From Aquimarina macrocephali JAMB N27 (GTDB taxonomy: Bacteria; Bacteroidota; Bacteroidia; Flavobacteriales; Flavobacteriaceae), in NCBI RefSeq assembly GCF_000520995.1, contig NZ_JACA01000057.1, positions 1 through 53,238 on the forward strand: 53,238 nucleotides of DNA, given 5' to 3'. This document shows, piece after piece, positions 1 to 8,540 of the stretch; positions within the stretch are counted from its first letter, which is position 1; each line of letters opens with the position of its first letter. The translations under genes were made by a program, and so were the position numbers. The notes under the pieces are model-generated. The model was not told the DNA's origin and searched no databases. It saw only the letters and a program-made list of their open reading frames with translations.

Positions 1-2
1 CA

Positions 3-620
3 GTACCTATCTCCGCAGAGGAAAGATTCCGGTTATTATTGGGGGACTATGCCAAAATAAAAGTAGAAAATTTAAAATTAAAGGAAGAACTTGAAAAAAC
101 AAAGGCTAGAGCAGTTATTAGAGATTATCTGGTAGAACAACGAAATGAACATCAACAGGATAAAAGTGGTAACACAACTGTGGTTTCAGAAAGAGATTTT
201 GAAGGTTACATAGATAATTACTTCGATGAATTGTATTTAGATCAATTTTTACATAGGATAACTATTAATGAGATGCAAAGTGGATTTTGTTTCGAAGTGT
301 CTGGAGAAGATTTAGATCATTTGGGTATTAATCAAGGTGATTTTGTATATACTGATGCTTTGATAGAACATTATGATTTAGTTAGAAAAGAAAACTTATA
401 TGTGGTTATTATTAATGACCCTGTCAATGGGAAGGATATTCTTATAGGACAAATTCGATGGTACAGGGGGGCTATAGGGCTTGTACAGCTTGATAAACGA
501 CAATTTGATTTGGAAGGGAATCTTAATATTGAACAATTATGGGAAGTGAAAGGGCACATTACTAGAGAGGAATATGATATAAAAGTTAACTGTGATGATG
601 ATTTTGAAACACCATATTAA
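3..620 (+). CDS. C-terminal part of an S24/LexA-like phage-type repressor (partial at left edge)
   Basis: The reading frame is open to the left edge, so the true start lies outside the window and the TTG at 39 is only an internal codon. The visible part begins with a charged, probably coiled-coil segment (about residues 12-35 of the visible protein). It ends in a domain with the features of a LexA/S24 fold: a Phe-rich core, a GINQGDFVYTD turn like the family's GD-V motif, and a later YVVIINDPVNGKDILIG segment like the usual hairpin before the catalytic Lys region. Family knowledge: such proteins carry an N-terminal XRE DNA-binding domain and act as phage or island repressors. I cannot assign the Ser/Lys catalytic pair with certainty, so it may be a non-cleaving relative. 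It could relate to the defence genes downstream, but 1.5 kb separates them. Confidence 0.5.
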   Translation, partial: VPISAEERFRLLLGDYAKIKVENLKLKEELEKTKARAVIRDYLVEQRNEHQQDKSGNTTVVSERDFEGYIDNYFDELYLDQFLHRITINEMQSGFCFEVSGEDLDHLGINQGDFVYTDALIEHYDLVRKENLYVVIINDPVNGKDILIGQIRWYRGAIGLVQLDKRQFDLEGNLNIEQLWEVKGHITREEYDIKVNCDDDFETPY

Positions 621-844
621 ATACTTTGATCGCTGACTAATCATTTGAGATTTTGGTCATGACAAGCAAAAAAATAATGAAAAGTGCTAAAATTCGAAAG
701 TCATCGTAATTTCATTCATTTTGATTTTTTTAAGAAAAATTTATAGGTAACATTTTATAGAGTATGGACACCTATTAGAAGGACAACATTGAAAATACGT
801 TGCATTTAGCACAAAGAATACAATTAATTTAAGGTAAAAAGAAA

Positions 845-1078
845 ATGGATTTTGAAAACAGTGAAAAGGACTATATAAAAAAGATAAATGCACAAAGCCA
901 GGAAATGATCAAGGATTTTCAAGATCATTTAGCAGAGGTGAAAGAAGTTCATCCTGAAGTAAATGACAGGATGATCTTTGAAGGTTGGGCAATCCAAAAA
1001 ATAGCTGGTTTACAAGTGATCATAAAAGAATTAGTAGAAGACAATCAACGATTGAGAAATTTTAGTAATTTGAATTAA
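845..1078 (+). CDS. Small hypothetical protein, 77 aa
   Basis: An ATG-started frame of 77 codons, acidic and Lys/Glu-rich, predicted mostly helical (heptad-like spacing of Ile, Leu and Val from about residue 12 to 70). No signal peptide or membrane segment. I do not recognise a family. It stands alone, 225 nt after the repressor fragment and facing the next small gene, with an A-rich leader just before the start as is usual in Bacteroidota. The coding-like amino-acid composition supports a real gene, but no motif confirms it. Confidence 0.45.
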   Translation: MDFENSEKDYIKKINAQSQEMIKDFQDHLAEVKEVHPEVNDRMIFEGWAIQKIAGLQVIIKELVEDNQRLRNFSNLN

Positions 1079-1153
1079 AATGATTCTTGATAATTCTTAT
1101 TATAATTGACAATAATTCTACGTTTTAATAAAAAAAGACGAAATTATAGCGAA

Positions 1154-1420
1154 CTAATCCAAATATTTAGCTACAATTGAATATGCCTGTTCCCTTATTC
1201 TATCAGTTTCTCTAATGTCATCCATTCTTATTTGATTATAATTATAAGGAATAGATACTTGTTTTATTTGTTGTTTTAGCTGTAGTAATTGTTTGAAACA
1301 TTCCTTATCCTTTTTTATTGAAGGAAGATTCATGGCATCTATGATTCCAATAGACACGTTGTTAGTATAATAAACTAAGTCATAACTTTTATGTGACAAT
1401 TTAAGTTTTATTTGATGCAT
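1154..1420 (-). CDS. Small hypothetical protein, 88 aa
   Basis: Minus-strand frame of 88 codons with ATG start. The N-terminal third looks like beta strands (alternating Leu/Ser/Tyr), the rest is helical with a Gln-rich stretch near residues 45-52. No family recognised. A good promoter -7 box (TATATTTG, minus strand at 1449-1456) lies about 30 nt upstream of the start, which supports expression. The gene converges with the 845-1078 gene; the roughly 75 nt between the two stops is AT-rich without an obvious strong hairpin. Confidence 0.5.
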   Translation of the reverse strand: MHQIKLKLSHKSYDLVYYTNNVSIGIIDAMNLPSIKKDKECFKQLLQLKQQIKQVSIPYNYNQIRMDDIRETDRIREQAYSIVAKYLD

Positions 1421-1448
1421 AATTATAATTGTATAGTTTTTTATTATG

Positions 1449-1456
1449 CAAATATA
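1449..1456 (-). promoter_or_regulatory. Bacteroidota -7 promoter box for the 88-aa gene
   Basis: Reads TATATTTG on the minus strand, an exact match to the TAnnTTTG consensus. It sits about 30 nt before the ATG at 1420. No clear TTG -33 element is seen 19-21 nt upstream, so strength is uncertain. Confidence 0.4.
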
Positions 1457-1602
1457 GCTAAATATAGATATAAATTATAGTTTAATTTTAAATTTTACAA
1501 AAGGATTATCTGTGAGTTCTGGAGTTTGTAAAATTAATAAACATAAATCAGCTAGCATTTAATAGTTCTTTTTGCATTTCAAAGTAGTTGCTTAAATCTT
1601 CC

Positions 1603-1646
1603 AAATCTTGTAATGAAAAGTTTGAACTCTGGATATTTGGGACTAC
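1603..1646 (+). repeat. Copy A of a short motif (TTGAACTCT ... TTGGGA)
   Basis: This stretch contains AAATCTTGTA, then AAAAGTTTGAACTCT, then TTTGGGAC. A similar block occurs at 7803-7846 (downstream of the ATPase gene) and at 34984-35035 (next to a decayed tRNA-Met). It lies in a 780 nt gene-free gap (1421-2200). The similarity is visible by eye; the function is unknown. Confidence 0.5.
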
Positions 1647-1836
1647 TAGTAAAAGTTAAAACGTTCAACCCTATATGCTATAATACTAAGCAAAGATATA
1701 ATAGGATAAGATTTTAGTGTTAATGAAAGTAAATAAGAGTGTAACCCTTATGAAACCATTAATAATGTAGAATGGTCTTTTGTAAATGTTTCTATTTCAA
1801 ATAAATAGTCTATAGAATGGTTAGATATTTCAATTT

Positions 1837-1891
1837 CTCCCGCTACATTTGGGACATTTTTTTCCTCAAGCCAGACAAAATTGTCTGGCTT
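1837..1891 (+). terminator. Possible tRNA 3' tail followed by a Rho-independent terminator
   Basis: At 1868-1891 a 10-bp perfect stem (AAGCCAGACA / TGTCTGGCTT, AAAT loop) is followed by a run of eight T, a textbook intrinsic terminator for plus-strand transcription. Just upstream, CTCCCGCTA (1837-1845) looks like the 3' acceptor strand of a tRNA that starts GCGGGAG, but no tRNA body precedes it. The terminator is well supported; the tRNA tail is a guess. Nothing else is seen in the 1421-2150 gap except the repeat at 1603. Confidence 0.6.
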
Positions 1892-2152
1892 TTTTTTGAC
1901 TTTTTAAAATAGCATGTTTCGGAGGTGTCAAAAATGTAGAATTCTTCCTCTTAGGATTAACAGAATATTTGCATAAACACAACTTTTGAGTTTGATTTGA
2001 TTCTGTAAATTTCAGCTATCAAGGTTATTAATTTATAAAGACAATTTCTTCGATAAGTCGGCTGTTTTTGTCCAAATTGTTTTTAGTAGTCTTTGTTGTT
2101 TACTGAAAAAAATATCAAATGATTTATACTATAATTCGGCACTAAATCTAAT

Positions 2153-2184
2153 TTGCTGACGAATTATAGTTTTTTGTATCTTTG
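2153..2184 (+). promoter_or_regulatory. Promoter of the AbiE-TOTE operon
   Basis: TTG at 2153-2155 and TATCTTTG at 2177-2184 match the Bacteroidota TTG / TAnnTTTG consensus with a spacing of 21 nt. Transcription would start near 2190, only about 14 nt before the inferred ATC start of the first gene. This is the clearest promoter in the window. Confidence 0.7.
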
Positions 2185-2203
2185 CCTCAAAATCAAATAA
2201 GAT

Positions 2204-2932
2204 ATCGCAGAGAGAACACTACATATAGAATCCTTCAAAAAGAAGTTTGAGAATTTTGATACGATAACGGTCAAGAAGATATTCGATTTTTATCAAAGTA
2301 AAGATACTTTTGTCAAAAAGAGTACAGTCAATTGGCGAATATATAAACTCGTTGAAAAAGGAATCATACAAAGAGTTGGTCGAGGAAAATACAGACTTGG
2401 AAAACAAAAAGAGTTTCATCCAAAGGTCAATCAATCAATAAAATCTTTGTATACTATTCTTAAGAATGAATACCCATATTTAGATATTGCTATTTGGACA
2501 ACGGAATGGATATCACAATGGATGCTCCATATTCCCCAAACAAATAAAACAATTATTGAAGTAGAAAAAGGAACAGAAGACAGTGTATTCTATTTCCTTT
2601 CTAATATTAGAAAAAATGTATTTCTAAATCCATCTAGAGACATATTAGACAAGTACGCACAGGAAAATAAAAATCAAATTATTATAAAGAATTTGGTTAC
2701 GGACGCACCGCTTCAGAAAATAAACAGCTTAAAAACACCAGCATTAGAAAAAATAATTGTTGATTTAATACTTGACCTTGAAATTTTTTCAGAATATCAA
2801 GGTCGAGATTTGGAAAGCATTATTGAGAATGCATATCAATTTCACTCTATTCAAGAAGATAAGCTTTTACGCTATGCAAATAGAAGAAGAAAAAGAGAGT
2901 TTGTAGAACAGTTCATTAAAAGGATTATATAG
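2204..2932 (+). CDS. AbiEi-like (DUF6577-type) antitoxin with winged helix
   Basis: Likely the antitoxin and autorepressor of a type IV toxin-antitoxin (AbiE) pair. The frame opens after a TAA at 2198 and runs to a TAG at 2930. Coding similarity clearly starts before the first usual start codon (TTG at 2447): residues from about 2219 form a winged helix (TITVKKIFDFY, then ...WRIYKLVEKGIIQRVGRG... ending in a GKYRLG wing) typical of AbiEi-family proteins. Upstream of 2447 there is no in-frame ATG, GTG or TTG. The codon best placed behind the promoter is ATC at 2204, so either a rare AUC start is used, an ATG has been lost, or a truncated protein is made from 2447. The stop abuts the next gene's ATG with no gap, indicating translational coupling. 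Family call is good; the start is uncertain. Confidence 0.65.
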   Translation: MAERTLHIESFKKKFENFDTITVKKIFDFYQSKDTFVKKSTVNWRIYKLVEKGIIQRVGRGKYRLGKQKEFHPKVNQSIKSLYTILKNEYPYLDIAIWTTEWISQWMLHIPQTNKTIIEVEKGTEDSVFYFLSNIRKNVFLNPSRDILDKYAQENKNQIIIKNLVTDAPLQKINSLKTPALEKIIVDLILDLEIFSEYQGRDLESIIENAYQFHSIQEDKLLRYANRRRKREFVEQFIKRII

Positions 2933-3973
2933 ATGATATCAGCAGATAGCTTATCCATAGAATGGATGTCTTCAAAAATACGAGAGTTTAAAGGAGACCC
3001 AATAATTGTCGAAAAAGTAATTCAGGCATTGACCCTATTAGAGTCTTTGCGAATTGAAAATCTTGAATTCATTTTTAAGGGAGGAACGGCTTTGATGTTG
3101 ATGATACAAGAACCAAGAAGGTTCTCGATTGATATTGATATTCTAATCGAAAATAAGGATCAGGATTTAGAGCAAATCTTAAATGTCATCATTGATAAGA
3201 CGGTTTTTGTAAAATGGGAAGAGCATAAAAGAAAAACTGTTTCTGAAATAGAGAAACGTCATTTTAAATTATTTTATGAACCTTTAGTAAAAATGAGAGG
3301 TGATCTTAACTACATTTTATTGGATGTGGTTTATGAAACAAACCCTTATGTAAATATTCAAGAGACTAATATTTCTCATTTTCTGCTAATTGAAGAAGGA
3401 TCTCCAATTCAGGTAATAACACCTACATTAGAAGCTATTCTTGGAGATAAGCTAACAGCCTACGGACCTAACACAACTGGAGTACCTTTAACAAAGCCTA
3501 TGGAGGTAATGAAACAGATTTATGATATTGCTGGAATCTTTGACCGTATATCTTCTTTAGAAACTGTAAAACAAAATTTTATCAAAGTTGCCCAAAGAGA
3601 ATTAGCTTATAGAGGCTTTGAAAGTACGGATCACAAAGTCATCTTTGATGATATTATTAATACCTCTCATAATTTTTGTGTTTACGGAAGACTTGATAAA
3701 AAGACTTTTGCCATTATGCGTTCAGGGGTTAGCAGGCTAAACAATTTTATTTATGGAGAAAAATTTAGAGAACCCCAAGCTCAAATTGCAGTTGCTAAGG
3801 CAGCGTACTTATCATCAAAACTCGATGCTGATTCTTTTAATTTAGAAACGTTTGATAAGTCAATAGATATGAATGATTGGGCGATTTCTGACCATCATTT
3901 TTCTGCATTAAATAAATTAAAAAAGCATAATCTAGAGGCTTTCTATTATTGGTATAAGGTATTTAAATTCTAA
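2933..3973 (+). CDS. AbiEii/AbiGii-like nucleotidyltransferase toxin
   Basis: Predicted toxin partner of the preceding gene. It carries the nucleotidyltransferase signature of the family: FKGGTALML with Gly50-Gly51-Thr52, followed by RFSIDIDIL giving the metal-binding pair Asp67 and Asp69. A third acidic strand (about residues 122-128, NYILLDVVYE) and a KLTAYGP segment near 180 also fit. At 346 aa it is in the normal range for AbiEii. Family knowledge: AbiEii enzymes use a nucleotide to inactivate a cell target (some modify tRNA ends) and give abortive phage defence. The ATG directly follows the stop of the antitoxin gene, and the TOTE-type gene begins 2 nt after its own stop, so all three are probably made from one transcript. 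All catalytic residues look present. Confidence 0.85.
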   Translation: MISADSLSIEWMSSKIREFKGDPIIVEKVIQALTLLESLRIENLEFIFKGGTALMLMIQEPRRFSIDIDILIENKDQDLEQILNVIIDKTVFVKWEEHKRKTVSEIEKRHFKLFYEPLVKMRGDLNYILLDVVYETNPYVNIQETNISHFLLIEEGSPIQVITPTLEAILGDKLTAYGPNTTGVPLTKPMEVMKQIYDIAGIFDRISSLETVKQNFIKVAQRELAYRGFESTDHKVIFDDIINTSHNFCVYGRLDKKTFAIMRSGVSRLNNFIYGEKFREPQAQIAVAKAAYLSSKLDADSFNLETFDKSIDMNDWAISDHHFSALNKLKKHNLEAFYYWYKVFKF

Positions 3974-3975
3974 GA

Positions 3976-6963
3976 ATGAAAGATACCACATTACAAATAC
4001 AACTTTTAAAATCGTTATTCAAAGGACGTGAAGATGTATTTGCCTTACGTTGGGAAAAAGCAAATAAAAGTGGTTACATGCCAGCATATTCCTATGACCC
4101 TTATATGTACCGACTTCATAAACAAAGAGGTGGCACATTTAAAAATTACAAAGACAAGATCTATGTGAAGTTGGATGATTATCAATTATCAAAACATTTA
4201 AATGGAAATCAATTTATTGGTATTTATCCCTTATTAAAGGATGACACTTCTTGGTTTATAGTAGCCGATTTTGATAAAAATAATTGGCAAAAACAATCTC
4301 AAAGAGCAGTTGAAGTATGCAAGCAATATCATATTCCTGCTTATTTAGAACGCTCTCGTTCTGGAAATGGTGGACATGTATGGGTATTCTTTGAGCAACC
4401 CTATCCCGCAGTAAAGAGTAGAAAGATTTTGCTTAAACTTTTTGAACAAGAAGGTGTTTTTTCCGTGTTTGATAAAAACACAAGTTTTGATCGACTATTT
4501 CCAAATCAGGATTATTTATCTGGAAAAGGGTTAGGTAATCTTATTGCTCTTCCCTTTCAAGGAAATGCTTTACAAGATAACAACTCTTGTTTTATAGATG
4601 CAGAAACACTTACACCTTATAAAGATCAATGGGTATTTTTGAAAACTATTCAAAAAGTATCGAACACTCATTTAGATTCAATTTTAAATGAATTGTCTAA
4701 GCAAGATAACCATGGTACTGTTATAGTAAATAGAACACCTGACAACCCAGAGAAGTTACGGATCATCCTTGAAAATAGTATTACTATACATCGGAATAAC
4801 TTGACTCCTACAATAGCTAATTTCCTAAAAGAGCATCTTAACTTTTTTAATACGGATTATGCTATTAAAAAGAAAACAGGAAGGAGTACTTGGAAGACTG
4901 AACGATACTTTAAACTTATTGATGAAACAGAAAACACCATTGAAATTCCAAGAGGGTTTATTGGAAAATTACTTCGGTTTTGTAATAACCAAAATATTGA
5001 ATATGAATTCCTAGATCAAAGGAAACAACTTGATACGGTTGAATTTTCATCTTCAATTAAGTTATTGAAACATCAGTATCGTCCTATTGAAATTGCCTCA
5101 AAAAAAGATTTTGGAATTATCGTTGCTCCACCCGGTTCTGGAAAGACAATCATTGGGCTAAAAATCATTGAACAAAAGAAAAAGACTGCATTAATCATTA
5201 CTCATAGAAAACAAATTGCAGAGCAATGGATAAGTAGAATTGAAACTTTTTTAGGAATTCCGAAAAGAGAAATTGGTAAAATAGGTCAAGGGAAAATGAA
5301 GATCGGAAAACATGTAACAATAGCATTAATTCAATCGTTAACAAAGAAAATTACTAATACAGATGAAAAAATAATAGATGCTTTTGGAACGATCATTATT
5401 GACGAATGCCATCATATTCCAGCTAAATCTTTCCGAGAAGTTATTCATAAACTATCTCCATATTACCAATATGGGCTAACAGCTACTCCTTTTCGTAAAA
5501 ATAGTGATGAAAAATTACTTTTTGTGTATTTAGGCGATATTATTTCGGAAATAAAGTCACAGGATATTGACCGATATAAAAAAGCAAGGATTAAAATTCG
5601 AGAAACTAATTTAAATGTTCCTTTTAATTCTAAAACAGATCATTTTGAGACACTTTCAAAAATACTAATTCACGATTCCGAAAGAAATAAACTGATTTTA
5701 AAGGATATTCAAAATGTACTAGATAATGGTAGAAAAGTTGTAATTATTACTGAACGGAAGGAACACATTCAGGTACTTTATCAATATCTAAAAAATCATT
5801 ATGAAATCATTCATATTTCTGGTGATGACAGTACTTCTTCTAGGAATTCAAAATGGAAAAGTATTGAACAAGGAAACTATCAAGGTATTATAACAACTGG
5901 TCAATTTTTTGGAGAAGGTACGGATATTAAGAGTGTTTCTTGCTTATTTCTCGTGTATCCTTTTTCATTTAAAGGTAAGCTAATTCAGTATATAGGAAGA
6001 GTACAACGTTCTGAATTAACACCAATCATCTACGATTATAGAGATAAGCAAATTTCATATTTGAATAAGCTCTTTTTAAAAAGAAACACACATTATCGAA
6101 ACTTAGACCGTCAGGCTTCGTTATTTGATGACATAGAAGAAACTTTTGAAGCAAAACCAAAGCTACAAGATGATATTGACAAGGCAATAAAGGTTGCGAT
6201 AAGTGACTTGGATTTTCATTATGGAATGGTTTGTTTTTCATATAAACTATCAGAACATACTTCTATTCAATTTGAAATTGAAAATGAGGAAATGCAACCG
6301 GAGTTTGAGGTTTTGAAACCTTATTTTTCTAAAGTTTTGAACTCCAAGTCGATCACTGTTCAAATTCAGATTGGGTTTGAAGAAAATGTAATCGTTTCTC
6401 AATTAGCTATATCAAAAGATATTAACCGTATTAACAAAGAATTGATAGACAGTGTGAAATTTCAGTTTGTCGAACAGCATTTTATAAAAAATGGGAAATC
6501 TAAAAATGAAGAAGGTATCGAAGAGACTCCAAAAACAATAGGTTCTTTCTATGGTTCTGAAGATAAACTACTAGAAGATATCTTAAAAAATAGTAGTTAT
6601 GCTCATCATAAACAGCTTTTATATTTGGCAAAACACCACCAATATCAACGATTAAAAATTAGATTTGTTTTGTATCCATTTTCATTTGTTTTCTTACTGG
6701 AAGGACAGCAAAACTATCATATCGTTCTGGAAACATTAGATACAAAAGAAGCTACCTATATTTGGTATCTTTCTAAAGAAACTTCTCAATTTAAAAAAGA
6801 ATTAGAATTAATAAATCAAAAACTGAATTGGATTCGTAATAATGGTCGTCAATCTTTTTTAGAAACTAAAAGTAAAAACTTCAGTAAAATCATTCATGAT
6901 TACAGCCAAAATAAAAAAGGATTCTATAAATGGAAAAATGCTTTGGAGGAGCGATTAATTTAA
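3976..6963 (+). CDS. TOTE-type archaeo-eukaryotic primase fused to superfamily 2 helicase
   Basis: A 995-aa protein. Residues about 30-260 form an archaeo-eukaryotic primase (AEP) domain of the kind named for TOTE conflict systems: VADFDKN supplies the metal pair Asp98/Asp100, and LERSRSGNGGHVW supplies His134; FDRLFPNQD and NLIALPFQG are further family hallmarks. Residues about 365-700 are a superfamily 2 helicase: Walker A APPGSGKT (Lys390), Walker B DECHH (476-480), TATP (502-505) and motif VI QYIGRVQR (671-678). The last 300 residues are not recognised. It likely makes or remodels nucleic acid during defence or element replication; no nuclease domain is visible, unlike some relatives. It starts 2 nt after the AbiEii stop and is followed 6 nt later by an ATPase gene. 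Motif-level evidence is strong; the biological role is inference. Confidence 0.85.
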   Translation: MKDTTLQIQLLKSLFKGREDVFALRWEKANKSGYMPAYSYDPYMYRLHKQRGGTFKNYKDKIYVKLDDYQLSKHLNGNQFIGIYPLLKDDTSWFIVADFDKNNWQKQSQRAVEVCKQYHIPAYLERSRSGNGGHVWVFFEQPYPAVKSRKILLKLFEQEGVFSVFDKNTSFDRLFPNQDYLSGKGLGNLIALPFQGNALQDNNSCFIDAETLTPYKDQWVFLKTIQKVSNTHLDSILNELSKQDNHGTVIVNRTPDNPEKLRIILENSITIHRNNLTPTIANFLKEHLNFFNTDYAIKKKTGRSTWKTERYFKLIDETENTIEIPRGFIGKLLRFCNNQNIEYEFLDQRKQLDTVEFSSSIKLLKHQYRPIEIASKKDFGIIVAPPGSGKTIIGLKIIEQKKKTALIITHRKQIAEQWISRIETFLGIPKREIGKIGQGKMKIGKHVTIALIQSLTKKITNTDEKIIDAFGTIIIDECHHIPAKSFREVIHKLSPYYQYGLTATPFRKNSDEKLLFVYLGDIISEIKSQDIDRYKKARIKIRETNLNVPFNSKTDHFETLSKILIHDSERNKLILKDIQNVLDNGRKVVIITERKEHIQVLYQYLKNHYEIIHISGDDSTSSRNSKWKSIEQGNYQGIITTGQFFGEGTDIKSVSCLFLVYPFSFKGKLIQYIGRVQRSELTPIIYDYRDKQISYLNKLFLKRNTHYRNLDRQASLFDDIEETFEAKPKLQDDIDKAIKVAISDLDFHYGMVCFSYKLSEHTSIQFEIENEEMQPEFEVLKPYFSKVLNSKSITVQIQIGFEENVIVSQLAISKDINRINKELIDSVKFQFVEQHFIKNGKSKNEEGIEETPKTIGSFYGSEDKLLEDILKNSSYAHHKQLLYLAKHHQYQRLKIRFVLYPFSFVFLLEGQQNYHIVLETLDTKEATYIWYLSKETSQFKKELELINQKLNWIRNNGRQSFLETKSKNFSKIIHDYSQNKKGFYKWKNALEERLI

Positions 6964-6969
6964 ATTTTT

Positions 6970-7761
6970 ATGATGTCATATTTAACATCTGTTCATATAA
7001 AAACGGATAGAGATCATCCTTATCCTTATAATGTTCCGGCAATAAAGTTTGCCAAAAATATTGATGTGTCTAATAACATCACTTTTATTATTGGAGAAAA
7101 TGGTTCTGGAAAATCTACATTGCTGGAGTCTATTGCCTTTAGATTGCAGCTTCCCCATATGGATGGTAGAGGATATGATAAGAAATGTTTTGATGCGGCT
7201 AGAAAGCTATTGCCTTATTTAGAATTGAACTGGGATATAGAACGTTCCGTTGGTTTTTTCTTTAGAGCAGAAGATTTTGGGGATTATCTAAATAGTGTAC
7301 ATAGAACAGATATTAACTTACACAATCAGATGGGATATTTAGATCAAGATGTTCCAGAACATGTTATTCAGCAAATGAAAGATAGTGCCAATCATCAATT
7401 ACATCAAGTGCGTAGGAATTATGGGCAAGAATTGGATTCATTCTCTCACGGAGAAGCTTATATGCATATTATGAATGAAATGGTAAACCAACGAGGTATA
7501 TATCTTCTGGATGAACCGGAAGCTTCCCTTTCCCCTTCAAAGCAATTAGCGTTTATTTATTTTTTGCAAGAGCATTTGCAAAACTTCAATTCTCAATTTA
7601 TCATTGCCACGCATTCTCCAATGCTAATGGCATATCCGGACGCTTCCATTTATGAAATTACTGATAAGGATATGAAAAAGACCTCTCTGGAGGAAACAGA
7701 TCATTATTCGATTACAAAATCATTTCTTAATAATCCCAGAGCATTTTTAAGACATTTCTAG
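6970..7761 (+). CDS. SMC/ABC-like AAA ATPase (COG3910-type)
   Basis: 263-aa soluble ATPase with the ABC/SMC set of motifs: Walker A GENGSGKST (residues 42-50), a signature-like FSHGEAYM near 158, Walker B YLLDEPEAS (Asp181-Glu182) and an ATHSP H-loop. There is no long coiled coil, so it resembles the small predicted ATPases of COG3910 rather than full SMC or OLD proteins. It is the fourth gene of the AbiE-TOTE operon, 6 nt behind the helicase. Two consecutive ATG codons (6970, 6973) offer the start. ATPases of this type often act as sensors or switches in defence loci; whether it works with the helicase is inference. Confidence 0.8.
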   Translation: MMSYLTSVHIKTDRDHPYPYNVPAIKFAKNIDVSNNITFIIGENGSGKSTLLESIAFRLQLPHMDGRGYDKKCFDAARKLLPYLELNWDIERSVGFFFRAEDFGDYLNSVHRTDINLHNQMGYLDQDVPEHVIQQMKDSANHQLHQVRRNYGQELDSFSHGEAYMHIMNEMVNQRGIYLLDEPEASLSPSKQLAFIYFLQEHLQNFNSQFIIATHSPMLMAYPDASIYEITDKDMKKTSLEETDHYSITKSFLNNPRAFLRHF

Positions 7762-7802
7762 GTATAGTACTATTATTACAACAAACTCTTTTATTTCAAT
7801 TA

Positions 7803-7846
7803 AATCCTTTTACAAAAATTGTGAACTCTTAAGTTTTGGGAGCTTT
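7803..7846 (+). repeat. Copy B of the TTGAACTCT ... TTGGGA motif
   Basis: AATCCTTTTACAAAAATTG then TGAACTCT then TTTTGGGAGC aligns with the block at 1603-1646, matching most positions. It lies between the ATPase and the SWIM gene, so copies A and B bracket exactly the four-gene AbiE-TOTE operon. Confidence 0.45.
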
Positions 7847-7931
7847 CTGGATGTGTTTTTCTTAACACATTTTGTCTGTTGTTTTGTTTATAATAATTAG
7901 TTTTACAAGACTTAAATTTCAATCATTAGTA

Positions 7932-8540
7932 ATGATAATCCCGTTAAACCAATTCGAGACATTAATAGATGATAAAATCCTAAAAAGAGGTGTTGCTTAT
8001 TATGAAAATGGAGCTGTTGTTGATTTTGAAGAAATCTCTACAGGAGAATACGAGGCTATTATACTTGGTAGTGAAGAGTATAGAGTGCAATTTAAAGTTT
8101 CTGACAATACTATTGTAGAACACTTTTGTGACTGCCCTTATGATTTTGGTCCGGTCTGTAAACATCTTGTAGCTGCTATTTTCTATTTAGAACAAGATCG
8201 CCTCATGATTAATCATCAAACACTCTCTACTCAGAAAACAGAAAAGAAAACAATTTCAGTCTCAAAACAAGTCAAGAATCTCTTAAAGCAGATTTCGCAT
8301 AAAGAATTAATTAGTTTTATAGAAAAGCAAAGTAAAGCAGATAAAAAGTTCAGGAACTATTTTTTATCTGCGTTTAGCTACCTTCATCAGGGACAATCAA
8401 AGGATTTTTACAAAAAACAGATCCATAATGCTTTACAAGCTGCTAAAGGGAGAAATGGATATATCAGTTGGTCGGAAACTAAATACATTCACAATACGAT
8501 TACTCCATTTTTAGAAAATGCTTATAGGGAAAAGTTCTAG
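7932..8540 (+). CDS. SWIM zinc-finger protein, probably C-terminally truncated
   Basis: The frame is open from 7872, but the ATG at 7932 (MIIPLNQFETLIDD) is the natural start, since the preceding residues look like translated intergenic DNA. It gives 202 aa. Cys66-x-Cys68-x7-Cys76-x-His78 is a clear SWIM zinc finger, the kind found next to SNF2-type helicases and in DNA-interacting proteins. After it comes a Lys-rich linker and a helical region. Relatives are usually much longer; here the frame stops after ENAYREKF, exactly where the 26-27 bp repeat array begins at 8521, so the 3' part has been replaced or lost. It is 170 nt behind the ATPase gene and could be read through from the same promoter. 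Confidence 0.7.
   Translation: MIIPLNQFETLIDDKILKRGVAYYENGAVVDFEEISTGEYEAIILGSEEYRVQFKVSDNTIVEHFCDCPYDFGPVCKHLVAAIFYLEQDRLMINHQTLSTQKTEKKTISVSKQVKNLLKQISHKELISFIEKQSKADKKFRNYFLSAFSYLHQGQSKDFYKKQIHNALQAAKGRNGYISWSETKYIHNTITPFLENAYREKF

Noticed and set aside
1837..1845. A full tRNA gene
   Set aside because: Only an acceptor-strand-like word is present; no T-arm, anticodon arm or 5' strand precedes it.
2219..2434. 71-codon minus-strand frame
   Set aside because: It is opposite the conserved winged helix of the AbiEi-like gene, whose plus frame is open and family-like.
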